Shown: positions 1 through 7,912 of the stretch, one piece after another | Layout: each line of letters starts with the position of its first letter | Position numbering within the stretch: the stretch's first letter is position 1 | DNA from: Prevotella sp. | GTDB taxonomy: Bacteria > Bacteroidota > Bacteroidia > Bacteroidales > Bacteroidaceae | Assembly: GCA_017430675.1 (NCBI GenBank) | Contig: JAFRMM010000203.1 | Span: forward strand, 1 to 28,356 | DNA: 28,356 nucleotides | Direction: 5' to 3' | The notes under the pieces: model-generated | The model's input: only the letters and a program-made list of their open reading frames with translations | Database searches by the model: none | Told to the model about the DNA's origin: nothing | Program-made: the position numbers and the translations under genes

Positions 1-1695
1 CAAGGTCACGATCCAGTCGCTGTAGTAGCCGTCGCCGCCTTGCCACTTCACCCAGTCGCGGAGGTTGGTATTCTTCACGGGCAGATAGCCGTCGCCGACG
101 AGTTGGGCAATCTTTGCCATGTCGAAGCATGTCTTGCCGCCCTGCGTCGTCTGCATGTCATCATCGGTGATGGTCTGCTTGATACCGCCGTACATGTTGG
201 TGTTAGTGTTGAGGAAGGGCACCTGCTGGCCGTTGACAAGGAGGTAGTCGCCATAGCCTTCGACGGATTCAGACTCCTTGCTTGTCAGATAAATTCTGCT
301 AATTATAATGTCAGATTCTCCATTAGCCTGAAGAGCGATCTGACTGACGGAGTTGGCCAGATTCCAAGGGTCTGTTACATTCTCAATAACGAATTCAATC
401 TGATTAACACCAGCATCTGCTTCTTGCGTAGAAGAGCCCCAAGGAAGTTCGAAGAACAGTGTTGTTGAAACGGTGGGTGCCTCAGCAAACTCAACCACCA
501 CTGATTTATATGGTGAAAAATCAAAAGTCTTTCCGTACCAAGCCATGAGTCCGCCACCCACTGCTGAGTGGTAGGTGATGGTACCATCGGCATTTTCTGT
601 TAAACTCTGATTTCCATCATCATTGTTCCAGAATCCGGTAAAGGCATCGGTGATATCCTGAACAGTACCTCCTTCGCTGGATTGGCGGGGAATGATATTT
701 GTGCCGTCCCAGACATACTCCAGACCGTTCAACTGGCCGTCGCTGAACTGAGCGTAGATGTTATTGCCACTATTGTCCTTCAAATACGACTGGTCGAGGC
801 TGTAGAGTTCGAAGTCGAAGCCTACGAACGAACGGTTCCAGCCGTCGTTAAGGATATCTTCCGTATAAATTTGTTGTTCTCTGGCCCATCTGCGCACCTC
901 CGTCCATGATACCAGCGCGGCCTTGTCGTTCTTCTGCAGCGAGGCGCCCGTGTTGTGGTAGCCCATGCACCCAGTGTCATCGATGTTCACCATCAGCATG
1001 ATCTGGTCGGGATGGTGATGCTGTGCAAATTCGTTGACGGTGTAGCCGCTATCAAGCACGTTCACGGAGCCGTCCTGGTTCACTGCGCCCTCGTAGGTGT
1101 TCAGGCCGCTGCCGCTATAGGTACCGGCGTTGAAGTTGTTGATGTGCTGCTCGTTGTAACCCACGGTGAGCAGGTTCATGTTGGCACTGTTGTAATGGGT
1201 TGTCCCATCGGCTGCCACGTTATCTTCTTTGTTGCCTGTCGTGGGGGCACTGGTACCACCCGTATAAACCTGCTGCACGAAGAAATTGGCAAAGTGTGGA
1301 TCCTGGTATGTGAGGTTAGGGTTAGCCTGAAAATATTGTCTCACCAGTTCTTTCTGCGCTTCTGTCAGCGGATCGGGCACGATCCATCCGCCGTGTCCGT
1401 GAGGGGCGTCGGCAGTGTCGGCCCACTCGTTAGCATTGGCGTTGATGCCGGTGCTGGTTTCGGCAACTCTTTCCTTGCCTGTCATGTTGCCAGATCGTGT
1501 GCTGGCACGACTGTCGCCGAAGCCCCAGTCCTGGGTGGCTACGGGCTGACCGAAGCGGGTGATGAACGCCTCCTCGTAAGTCTCCTGAACACTCAGTTGT
1601 GGATTGTTCCCACCGAAGTCTGTGTCGTGGGAGCAACTGGTGAATACGCCGCAGAATACCAGTGCGGCCATTCCTGTCATCAAATACCTTTTCAT
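1..1695 (-). CDS. LruC/DUF4842-type surface lipoprotein (gene 1), 3' end outside window
   Basis: The frame is open from ATG at 1695 to the window edge (565 codons, no stop), so the C-terminus is missing. The N-terminus is a lipoprotein signal with a T-S-C lipobox (Cys about residue 21), implying export and lipid anchoring. A QDWGFG motif lies near residue 55, as in gene 2, and the last visible stretch (LPVKNTNLRDWVKW, then YSDWIVTL) aligns with gene 2 just before its LruC motif. Residues about 341-476 have no counterpart in gene 2 and look like an inserted carbohydrate-binding-like beta-sandwich (TDAFTGFW, GGLMAWYGK, SQIALQANG). The LruC domain itself must lie beyond base 1. Molecular function of LruC proteins is not known to me; surface adhesion or glycan contact is inference. 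The start follows the TACCTTTG promoter element by about 45 nt. Confidence 0.85.
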   Translation of the reverse strand, partial: MKRYLMTGMAALVFCGVFTSCSHDTDFGGNNPQLSVQETYEEAFITRFGQPVATQDWGFGDSRASTRSGNMTGKERVAETSTGINANANEWADTADAPHGHGGWIVPDPLTEAQKELVRQYFQANPNLTYQDPHFANFFVQQVYTGGTSAPTTGNKEDNVAADGTTHYNSANMNLLTVGYNEQHINNFNAGTYSGSGLNTYEGAVNQDGSVNVLDSGYTVNEFAQHHHPDQIMLMVNIDDTGCMGYHNTGASLQKNDKAALVSWTEVRRWAREQQIYTEDILNDGWNRSFVGFDFELYSLDQSYLKDNSGNNIYAQFSDGQLNGLEYVWDGTNIIPRQSSEGGTVQDITDAFTGFWNNDDGNQSLTENADGTITYHSAVGGGLMAWYGKTFDFSPYKSVVVEFAEAPTVSTTLFFELPWGSSTQEADAGVNQIEFVIENVTDPWNLANSVSQIALQANGESDIIISRIYLTSKESESVEGYGDYLLVNGQQVPFLNTNTNMYGGIKQTITDDDMQTTQGGKTCFDMAKIAQLVGDGYLPVKNTNLRDWVKWQGGDGYYSDWIVTL

Positions 1696-1738
1696 ATTAA
1701 ATACTAATCTTAATTAATAGTTGTTTCTAAATATTCTG

Positions 1739-1746
1739 CAAAGGTA
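1739..1746 (-). promoter_or_regulatory. Bacteroidetes minus-7 element for gene 1
   Basis: The minus strand reads TACCTTTG, an exact TAnnTTTG match, with a TTG 20 nt further upstream (1767-1769) fitting the minus-33 position. It lies 44 nt upstream of the gene 1 start. Confidence 0.65.
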
Positions 1747-1804
1747 AGAAAAAAAACTGAAACTTCCAACTTTTTCCGCATTTTTTTGCATTTTAGTAAA
1801 ATAT

Positions 1805-1834
1805 GGTGGTCCTTTAGCGTCTTAAAGGACCACC
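1805..1834. repeat. 12-bp perfect inverted repeat upstream of gene 1
   Basis: GGTGGTCCTTTA is followed by GCGTCT and then the exact reverse complement. No U-tract follows on either strand, so it is less likely a simple terminator. It sits about 60 nt upstream of the gene 1 promoter and next to the CCACTAT array. Confidence 0.7.
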
Positions 1835-1885
1835 TCATGATCATATAGTGGTACCGTAGCATCGTATAGTGGCTCCGTACGAATG

Positions 1886-1901
1886 AATTCTCGAGAGAAT
1901 T
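1886..1901. repeat. Palindrome ATTCTC-GA-GAGAAT
   Basis: AATTCTCGAGAGAATT at this position contains ATTCTC and GAGAAT arms around a 2-nt spacer. The same arms with different spacers occur at 28179-28192 and 28243-28256. Confidence 0.6.
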
Positions 1902-1967
1902 GCACGGAATAGTGGCTCCTGGCATCCGACACCTCATACATCACAATCAGCAGACAGTATGTGTATC

Positions 1968-1989
1968 TGCGCACGCGCGCACATATATA
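1968..1989. other. 22-bp alternating pyrimidine-purine tract
   Basis: From 1968 every base alternates pyrimidine and purine: a GC/AC-rich half followed by an AT-rich half ending in ATATATA. Such tracts can adopt Z-DNA under negative supercoiling; any role here is inference. Confidence 0.5.
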
Positions 1990-2010
1990 GTGGCCATACT
2001 CACTTTTTAT

Positions 2011-2077
2011 GTGTCCCACCTGTCCCATCTGTCCCTGTCGTTTTGCGGAAAAGGGACACATGGGACAGGTGGGACAC
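2011..2077. repeat. Inverted array of TGTCCC units with 18-bp perfect arms
   Basis: The left arm GTGTCCCACCTGTCCCAT (2011-2028) is matched exactly by the reverse complement at 2060-2077. TGTCCC recurs with a 9-bp period three times on the left, and GGGACA-type units recur three times on the right. The 31-nt centre includes further GTCCC and GGGAC. The regular period suggests an iteron-like protein binding array, or a strong cruciform or RNA hairpin. It lies in the gap between gene 1 and gene 2. Confidence 0.7.
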
Positions 2078-2118
2078 TTGTTTTCGGCTTTAACCTACTA
2101 CCGCGCGCGCGAGGCATC

Positions 2119-2150
2119 AAAAAAGAGGTCCCTGCTCACGCAGAGGCCCC
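2119..2150 (-). terminator. Intrinsic terminator after gene 2
   Basis: On the minus strand GGGGCCTCTGC, loop GTGA, GCAGGGACCTC, then TTTTTT. It begins about 38 nt after the gene 2 stop. The terminator after gene 3 has nearly the same stem and loop, as expected if gene and terminator were duplicated together. Confidence 0.75.
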
Positions 2151-2187
2151 TTCGCTAATTTAGTTATTTTAAGTATTTGATGTGTTA

Positions 2188-4023
2188 TCAATAATTACCT
2201 GTCCACCAGAAACTTGGGCTGGCAGTGCGAACCCACTGTGTGAAGAGGGGGTATTGACCCCTGATGTCAACCTTCTCAAGACAGTAGTTAAAACTGTTCG
2301 GATCAACACCAATCTTGGCAGCGGGCTCACCCGTGATGGCCTGGAGTTCAATCCACTTCGGCTGATCGTTGACAATCTTCTGCACGTGGATGGGGATGTT
2401 CTTACCATTCTGGGCCTTGACACCTGTGATCGTGACATTGATGGTCGGCTTCTTGTTCACGTCACCGCCATTCAGACCCTTTAATTCTGCCTTGGTGTTC
2501 ACCATGTAGTCGGTGGAAACTCCGTAGAGAGCGTGAACCTCATTGGCGGGATAACTCTGGCCGTCAACAGGATTCTGGACACCGACGATCAGAGGCAGTG
2601 TACCACCGGCAGCCACCAGGGTGATCGTTGCGCTATTCTCGCCCGTGAACTCCACGTCGAAGACCACATCGTTGAAGTCCCAGTCGGAATCACTGATGTC
2701 ACCCTCCACGGCTTCTGCGTTCAAGTCCTCAGCGATGACGCGGACGTTGTTATTGTTTGCAGGCCTAGCAGGAGCCAGTGTAACAATCCAGTCAGAATAA
2801 ACATAGTCGCGACCACCAATATTCTTCACCCATTCCTGAAGTGACTTGTCGGCAACAGGAAGACAGTTGGCTTCAACCTTTTCGTAAATTTTCTGAATGT
2901 CGAAAACCTGACCAATACCATTGACTTGGGGCATGTAGTCTGTCTGATTGGCAAAGTGAGCAGTTGTACCTAAAATGGTATTGGTATTTACACTAATATA
3001 AGGAATCTTATTACCTTTCTTGTCAAGAAGATATTCACCATTAGCGGCCTTGTACTCATCCTTGGTCTGATAGGTGTCTGTCTTACTGTCCCAAATGGTA
3101 TTGGGCTGTAAATCGTCAACCTTCACATACTTGGTTGCTGGGTTGTCCCATGCAACAGTTGCGTATGCATCGCTAGCAGGTATCTGCTCATAGTCGAGAC
3201 CTACGAAAGAGCGGTTCCATGAACTGTTATCATAACCATACTGGTCTTTGCCATACCATACATCCTCACCGATAACGGGGTTCTGTTGCCTTGCCCAGTC
3301 GTCAATATCTTTAGCACCAGCAAGTGCCATACAATTATTTTTCAGGATACTTGCTTCAGAGGTCTCATAACCAACCCATGTCGGCTTAGTACCTATCATC
3401 AAGGTTATCTGGTCTGAGTGGAACTTGTTACTATTTGTCAGTGATCCGTTATCGAGGACATCGGTAGCAGTATTAACGTTATCTGCACCATTGAAATCAA
3501 AAACGTGTTCGCCAGCAATTGTAAGTTTATCCATGTGTGCACTGCCGACAACAGTGTTACCGTTGAGAGCATAGTATTGTTCATCAGAATATGCTCCTTT
3601 GGTCTGAGGATTACCTGTATATACCTGCTGAACAAAATAGTCAGTCATATCAGGAGTCTCCCAGGAGAGGTTTGGATGTGCCTGGAAGTATGCCTTCACT
3701 CTTTCTCTCTGACCTGATGTCAGCGGTGTAGGAACAAGCAGATTAAACTTGCCGTCTGTTGCTGCCCAAAGGTTGCGGTTCTTGTTGGCTCCAGCCTCAA
3801 AATCACTTAATGCACGCGTGTTTGACCTACCGTAAATAGTACCGAAGCCCCAGTCCTGAGTGGAGGCGGGCTGTCCAAAGGTCTTGATGAATGCATCGTT
3901 GTACTTTGCGACGACGTCCTGAGTGGGACGGGTCTCGTCGTAAACATTCTCGCTTTTCGTGCAACTGGTAAAGGCGGCGCAGAATGCGATCGCTGCCATA
4001 CCTGCCATCAAATACTTTTTCAT
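2188..4023 (-). CDS. LruC/DUF4842 domain lipoprotein (gene 2)
   Basis: This 611-residue predicted lipoprotein has the start MKKYLMAGMAAIAFCAA and a T-S-C lipobox with Cys near residue 21. TQDWGFG follows at about 51-57, in a region shared with gene 1. The LruC signature is EDL, then DWDFNDVVFDVEF at about residues 426-455; the spaced acidic residues resemble a metal-binding loop. The C-terminus ends with YPLFTQWVRT, the usual closing motif of the family. It is alone in its transcript: a TATCTTTG promoter at 4098-4105 and a terminator at 2119-2150. The middle part (bases about 2770-3800) looks poorer in G+C than the flanks, so it may be mosaic. Family function is unknown; an outer-surface location is inferred from the lipobox. 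Confidence 0.88.
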   Translation of the reverse strand: MKKYLMAGMAAIAFCAAFTSCTKSENVYDETRPTQDVVAKYNDAFIKTFGQPASTQDWGFGTIYGRSNTRALSDFEAGANKNRNLWAATDGKFNLLVPTPLTSGQRERVKAYFQAHPNLSWETPDMTDYFVQQVYTGNPQTKGAYSDEQYYALNGNTVVGSAHMDKLTIAGEHVFDFNGADNVNTATDVLDNGSLTNSNKFHSDQITLMIGTKPTWVGYETSEASILKNNCMALAGAKDIDDWARQQNPVIGEDVWYGKDQYGYDNSSWNRSFVGLDYEQIPASDAYATVAWDNPATKYVKVDDLQPNTIWDSKTDTYQTKDEYKAANGEYLLDKKGNKIPYISVNTNTILGTTAHFANQTDYMPQVNGIGQVFDIQKIYEKVEANCLPVADKSLQEWVKNIGGRDYVYSDWIVTLAPARPANNNNVRVIAEDLNAEAVEGDISDSDWDFNDVVFDVEFTGENSATITLVAAGGTLPLIVGVQNPVDGQSYPANEVHALYGVSTDYMVNTKAELKGLNGGDVNKKPTINVTITGVKAQNGKNIPIHVQKIVNDQPKWIELQAITGEPAAKIGVDPNSFNYCLEKVDIRGQYPLFTQWVRTASPSFWWTGNY

Positions 4024-4097
4024 CTTTCTAAAAGAATTTAATTGTTAATAATTTGGTTATCTTTTCTTATTTGTTGTTCGCTTTTGGAAAAGTGCTG

Positions 4098-4105
4098 CAA
4101 AGATA
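4098..4105 (-). promoter_or_regulatory. Minus-7 element for gene 2
   Basis: The minus strand reads TATCTTTG, an exact TAnnTTTG match, giving a leader of about 70 nt before the ATG at 4023. No clear minus-33 TTTG is visible at the usual distance. Confidence 0.6.
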
Positions 4106-4235
4106 CATAAAATAATAATAGGTGGCGCCATTCGTTTGGTTAAATATGGTTAATATTTACATAAACAGCGGTAATTTGTTACAATTAGCATGGAAAAAGA
4201 CAAAAAACACAAAGTAGGTTTTTTCCCTTGGTAAG

Positions 4236-4265
4236 AAAAGGGGCATCTGCTCACGCAGACGCCCC
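4236..4265 (-). terminator. Intrinsic terminator after gene 3
   Basis: On the minus strand GGGGCGTCTGC, loop GTGA, GCAGATGCCCC, then TTTT. It is 43 nt past the gene 3 stop and is a near copy of the gene 2 terminator. Confidence 0.8.
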
Positions 4266-4308
4266 TTCATGCAATTGAATGTATTTGATATGTAACTTTG
4301 TGATTTTA

Positions 4309-6426
4309 TTAATTTGTCGGCGGTGTATAAATCACCCGGGTCAGTGTGAAGTTCTTACCGCAAACATAGAGTTCATCGCTGTTTTCACCAAAATAGATGT
4401 TGTCATTACCATACTCTAAAGTAAATTCGGCGTATCCATTGAAACTAACAAATTTGTCGTAATCCGTCATATAGCCTGCACTTCCAATGAAATTCCTTGA
4501 TCCCCAAGCATCTCTTACGGCAATGATGGCATCTGCTCCGTCAGCGACTGTGCCATAAATGGCAACCTTACCGCCTCTGCTAAGATTTGCCCAGTTGGCG
4601 TATGTTCCTAAACCTTGGGCTTTACCATCTCCCATATCTACAGAAGTGCTCCACAATGTTATTTGGGTGGTTGTCGTCGAGCCCGAACCGCCACCAGAAC
4701 CGCCTCCGCTGTTGTCAGGTATCGTGGTGGTTGAGTACGTGGTCTGCGTGTCAGTATCGGTATCTGTGACTTCCTCGGTAGAGTAGAGGTCTTCGAGTTC
4801 TGCCAGACCGTTTGCGGGATGCATGTACAGGTAGTCGTCTTCTTGTCCCTCTGCGGTGAAGTTCGTAGCGGCATTTGCAGCCCTTGCCCATACGCCGAAA
4901 TAGGGATATGCACCTATGATGCTCTTACGCTCGCTGGGCCATACCGTGCCCAGGGGCAGACAGATCTTCTGGGGTGCTTCACCGGCAGTGGCCTTGATTT
5001 CACCCACGGTCTGCATCGTACCATATCTTTCGTCTTCGAAATTATTGACGGCCTTCCATGTCACCTCGATGGGGATGATGTCAAGACCCACCTCGCGGTT
5101 ACCGTTTGCATCAGCGGGCAGGGCTTCTATCAGGCTCGTGATGTCGGCCGTGAAGGTTTTGGGGGCGTATAAATCCTTGAACGTCTCCCGGTAATCCTCT
5201 TCCCAGGCAGTCAGGTCTTCTGTGTTGTCATCCACCGTGTTGATCATGTAGTCGTCGGCGACGCCAAAGAGGTTCTTGACGTTTGTTCCGCCCACCTTGG
5301 ATTCGCTGGTACCGCCAGCGGCCAGGATACAGATCTCTGCATCGTAACCAGTGACTACCGGGTCGGTGCTGGTGTCAGATGACGTGGTGCCGTTCACGGT
5401 GACGATGGTCCTGGTGTATTGATAGTTTTCCCAGATACGGGCGTCGAACACGATGTCGTTGAAGTCGATATCAGACGTGGTAACCGCTGTGGTGCCCAGG
5501 TCCTCGCAGAACACGCGGCCCTGCAGAAGCAGTGTCTTTCCCGTGATGGTCTGTGTCTGAGTGACGGTTGTGGTCGTGGTCGTAATGGTGGTGCTGCCGC
5601 CACCGCCACCGCCACCGGTGCCGCCGCCACCGCCGCCGCTCGGGGGAGTCACGATGCCGTCGCCCGGACAGATCTTGATGATGCGGTCATCGTAGTAACC
5701 ATCACCGGCATAAGAAGAGCCGTCGCTGCTCTTAACAGTCTCATAGTCGAAGCCCACATAGCATCCCCACACGCCGTCAACCTGAATAAAGCGGATGACG
5801 AATTTCGTAGAGGTAAAATTTCCATAAGAGTCATGAAAACTGAAGGCATACGTTCCGCTGTTGAGCAGGTGCTGGATCTGACCGCTTTGAGCATTGAAGT
5901 TGTTGATATGATCCCATACCCCGCTGGAGTTGGAGCATGAGATATAATCCATCTGGCTGGACGCATTTTCAATCTCATGCGTGAAGCCGTTATTATCAGC
6001 CGTCGTGGTATAGGTGTGGTCGCCGTGATAGACATTCTGCACAAAGAAATTGCTGTAAGATACTGGCTGGCTTTGGGGGTTCTGATTGTCCTTGAACCAT
6101 TGGGATACTACAGACCTTTCTCTGTCTGTGATGGCAGACGGCACTACATAACCTTTGGCTTCCCATTCATTGGAATTCACGTCAACGGTTCCACGCGTCT
6201 TGGCGCGGGCGGCTGCGGTACTCTCACCTAATTTGATAGATACTTTCTCGAAACCCCAATTCTGATTAGGATCGACGTCGCCGCCGATCAGTTCCTTGAA
6301 GGCTTCCTTGTAGGCTTTTGTCCTCTGCTGGGCAATGGGGACGTACTCCACGTCGTCATTGGCACAACTGGCCATGAATCCTCCTACAACGAGGGCCAGT
6401 GCTCCCTTAATCAAATACTTCTTCAT
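4309..6426 (-). CDS. LruC/DUF4842 lipoprotein with Gly/Thr linkers and extra C-terminal module (gene 3)
   Basis: This 705-residue predicted lipoprotein has an M-A-S-C lipobox with Cys about 21. A variant QNWGFE motif lies near residue 57. A Gly-rich stretch (PPSGGGGGGTG and on) followed by Thr/Gln repeats spans about residues 262-295. The LruC signature (FCEDL, then DIDFNDIVFDARIW) is at about 302-332. The family closing motif YPYFGVWARAA comes before a second Gly/Ser/Thr linker (about 569-585). The final 120 residues (LWSTSVDMG, YGNDNIYFGENSDELYVCG) resemble C-terminal beta-sandwich modules seen in Bacteroidetes surface enzymes. The linkers suggest separable domains projecting from the cell. 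A carbohydrate-binding role for the last module is inference. It has its own promoter and terminator. Confidence 0.87.
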   Translation of the reverse strand: MKKYLIKGALALVVGGFMASCANDDVEYVPIAQQRTKAYKEAFKELIGGDVDPNQNWGFEKVSIKLGESTAAARAKTRGTVDVNSNEWEAKGYVVPSAITDRERSVVSQWFKDNQNPQSQPVSYSNFFVQNVYHGDHTYTTTADNNGFTHEIENASSQMDYISCSNSSGVWDHINNFNAQSGQIQHLLNSGTYAFSFHDSYGNFTSTKFVIRFIQVDGVWGCYVGFDYETVKSSDGSSYAGDGYYDDRIIKICPGDGIVTPPSGGGGGGTGGGGGGGSTTITTTTTTVTQTQTITGKTLLLQGRVFCEDLGTTAVTTSDIDFNDIVFDARIWENYQYTRTIVTVNGTTSSDTSTDPVVTGYDAEICILAAGGTSESKVGGTNVKNLFGVADDYMINTVDDNTEDLTAWEEDYRETFKDLYAPKTFTADITSLIEALPADANGNREVGLDIIPIEVTWKAVNNFEDERYGTMQTVGEIKATAGEAPQKICLPLGTVWPSERKSIIGAYPYFGVWARAANAATNFTAEGQEDDYLYMHPANGLAELEDLYSTEEVTDTDTDTQTTYSTTTIPDNSGGGSGGGSGSTTTTQITLWSTSVDMGDGKAQGLGTYANWANLSRGGKVAIYGTVADGADAIIAVRDAWGSRNFIGSAGYMTDYDKFVSFNGYAEFTLEYGNDNIYFGENSDELYVCGKNFTLTRVIYTPPTN

Positions 6427-6474
6427 TGCAAAAAAACTATTAATAGATGTTACGTAACTTAATCATTTCGGGTG

Positions 6475-6482
6475 CAAATATA
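6475..6482 (-). promoter_or_regulatory. Minus-7 element for gene 3
   Basis: The minus strand reads TATATTTG, matching TAnnTTTG, 48 nt before the ATG at 6426. A CAAA (TTTG on the minus strand) lies about 23 nt upstream. It is divergent from the gene 4 promoter at 6569-6576. Confidence 0.6.
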
Positions 6483-6568
6483 ACTAAAATTTCGCGAATG
6501 AGTAACAAAATCCGCGTTAAAATCTGTAAAACAGAGTCATTTATGATGCTTGTGTGCAATTATTTTTG

Positions 6569-6576
6569 TAATTTTG
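6569..6576 (+). promoter_or_regulatory. Minus-7 element for gene 4
   Basis: TAATTTTG matches TAnnTTTG, with CTTG at 6549-6552 in the minus-33 position. The ATG follows at 6602. Confidence 0.6.
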
Positions 6577-6601
6577 GCGCAAATTTAACAGTTTTGGTGG
6601 A

Positions 6602-7912
6602 ATGAAACAACTAAAGTGGGTGGCCTTGGCCGTCGCCGGTATCATGATAGGCATGAACATGTCGTGTCGCCACGAGATGTTCGACCAGAAAAAGTATGAT
6701 GACATTGTCGATAGTATCTCTCCCGTGGATTCCGTGGATGCGAACCACTCATGGGTGCTCGTCGTGCCGAAGTCACTGATCGTACAGGCTCCCGAGCGTG
6801 AGGGCGTGCAGAAGGTAAGGATCCTGACGGCGAATCCCCGTGAGGCGGGCGATGCCGAAGTGGTGGGTGAGGCCTGGCTGTCGAGCGGCGAGAAGGTGGC
6901 GATGGCCGTCACTTACCCGAGCAACATCACGACGCTCTATGCCGCCCTCGTGGATGAGCAGGGAACATACAGCATCGTCAGTTTCTCGCCCGAATACCAG
7001 TCGTCAATCAACTTCGACGGTGACCTGCTTGTGGACCGGGAGGTACTGTCGTACGAGCCGCAGCCGCAGCAATACACCTACTGCTTTGAGGAGGAATACC
7101 CTGCGCCGGGCGACTATGACTACAACGACGTGGTGCTGCGCATCTCGCAGGAGCGTACCGGTGCGCGGGAGATGCGGATCAACGTGCAGTTGTGCGCCGT
7201 CGGAGCCTCCAGCCAGGTGGCTGCCGCCCTGCGGCTGGTGGGATTCAAGTACAGTGACATCGAGAGTGTGACGACGGTCGATAGCCTGTCGTTCAATAAG
7301 ACCAACGGCAAGGACTTCCCCAGCGAGATGAAGACGGTGGTGCCCTCGTCTAATGACAAGTTCTATGACTCGTTCCTCTCCTCGGGCATACACGACGAGG
7401 CGGTGATCAACCTGTTTGGCGATGCCCACTGGGCCACTGGCGACCTGCTCGACGTGGATTTCGGCCGGATGACGCGCAAGAAGTACAACGTGTCGAGGAC
7501 GGTGGGCTCAAACAACCAGCAGTTCGTGCCCCGCACCGTGACATACGTCGTCACCTTCAAGTCGGCGGCGGGACTCGACGGTCTGTCGATGGACCAGTTG
7601 GATCCTTTCGTCATGGTGATGTATAACGGCGGTACTTTTGAGGTGCACCAGTATTCGTACAGCACCTCCTGGGTGTTATATGATTATTCGCCCTCGCAGA
7701 TCAAGAACCTGCCGTGGGCCCTGTGCGTGCCGAACGGGAAGTACCGCTGGACGCTGGAGGGCGTGAACGTGGGATTCATCATGAGGGAGGTCCATACGTC
7801 AGGAGCCTACCAGACATACGGGCATTCTTTCGGAGAGTGGGCCATGGACCAGACGAAAGCGCTCGACTGGTACAACTATCCTACAGAGAACAAGGTGTTC
7901 TACGCCATCTAA
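6602..7912 (+). CDS. Short LruC/DUF4842 lipoprotein (gene 4)
   Basis: This 436-residue predicted lipoprotein has the N-terminus MKQLKWVALAVAG, with the lipobox N-M-S-C at about Cys 22. VDANHSW near residue 48 is a diverged form of the early DW motif. The LruC signature is CFEEEYP, then DYDYNDVVLRIS, at about 160-182. The C-terminus has SFGEWAMDQTKALDWY, similar to the end of gene 5 (SLWASDVRTAIDWY), so genes 4 and 5 form the closer pair in this cluster. It is the only cluster member on the plus strand. Its last bases overlap the end of gene 5 on the opposite strand by 4 bp. The reading frame is G+C-rich and uninterrupted. Confidence 0.87.
   Translation: MKQLKWVALAVAGIMIGMNMSCRHEMFDQKKYDDIVDSISPVDSVDANHSWVLVVPKSLIVQAPEREGVQKVRILTANPREAGDAEVVGEAWLSSGEKVAMAVTYPSNITTLYAALVDEQGTYSIVSFSPEYQSSINFDGDLLVDREVLSYEPQPQQYTYCFEEEYPAPGDYDYNDVVLRISQERTGAREMRINVQLCAVGASSQVAAALRLVGFKYSDIESVTTVDSLSFNKTNGKDFPSEMKTVVPSSNDKFYDSFLSSGIHDEAVINLFGDAHWATGDLLDVDFGRMTRKKYNVSRTVGSNNQQFVPRTVTYVVTFKSAAGLDGLSMDQLDPFVMVMYNGGTFEVHQYSYSTSWVLYDYSPSQIKNLPWALCVPNGKYRWTLEGVNVGFIMREVHTSGAYQTYGHSFGEWAMDQTKALDWYNYPTENKVFYAI

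Larger units (their letters stand above)
1845..1993 (-). repeat. Four direct copies of CCACTAT upstream of gene 1
   Basis: Copies of ATAGTGG (CCACTAT on the minus strand) start at 1845, 1866, 1909 and 1987. Two are the longer GGAGCCACTAT and one is GGTACCACTAT. The first intervals are 21 and 43 bp, about two and four helical turns. The position upstream of the gene 1 promoter suggests an operator array; this is inference. Confidence 0.5.
1696..2187. other. Gene-free, repeat-rich interval between gene 1 and gene 2
   Basis: I see no credible coding sequence in this 492-bp stretch. In order it holds the gene 1 promoter, a 12-bp hairpin, the CCACTAT array with an internal ATTCTC palindrome, the alternating tract, the TGTCCC inverted array, a CG-repeat run near 2102-2111 and the gene 2 terminator. 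Confidence 0.7.

Noticed and set aside
955..1707. 250-codon plus-strand frame over gene 1
   Set aside because: It lies antisense to the uninterrupted gene 1 frame, whose lipobox and paralogy to gene 2 are clear.
2011..2077. The TGTCCC array as a plain terminator
   Set aside because: It has no T-tract on either strand, and the actual gene 2 terminator lies at 2119-2150; regular 9-bp units point to a different role.
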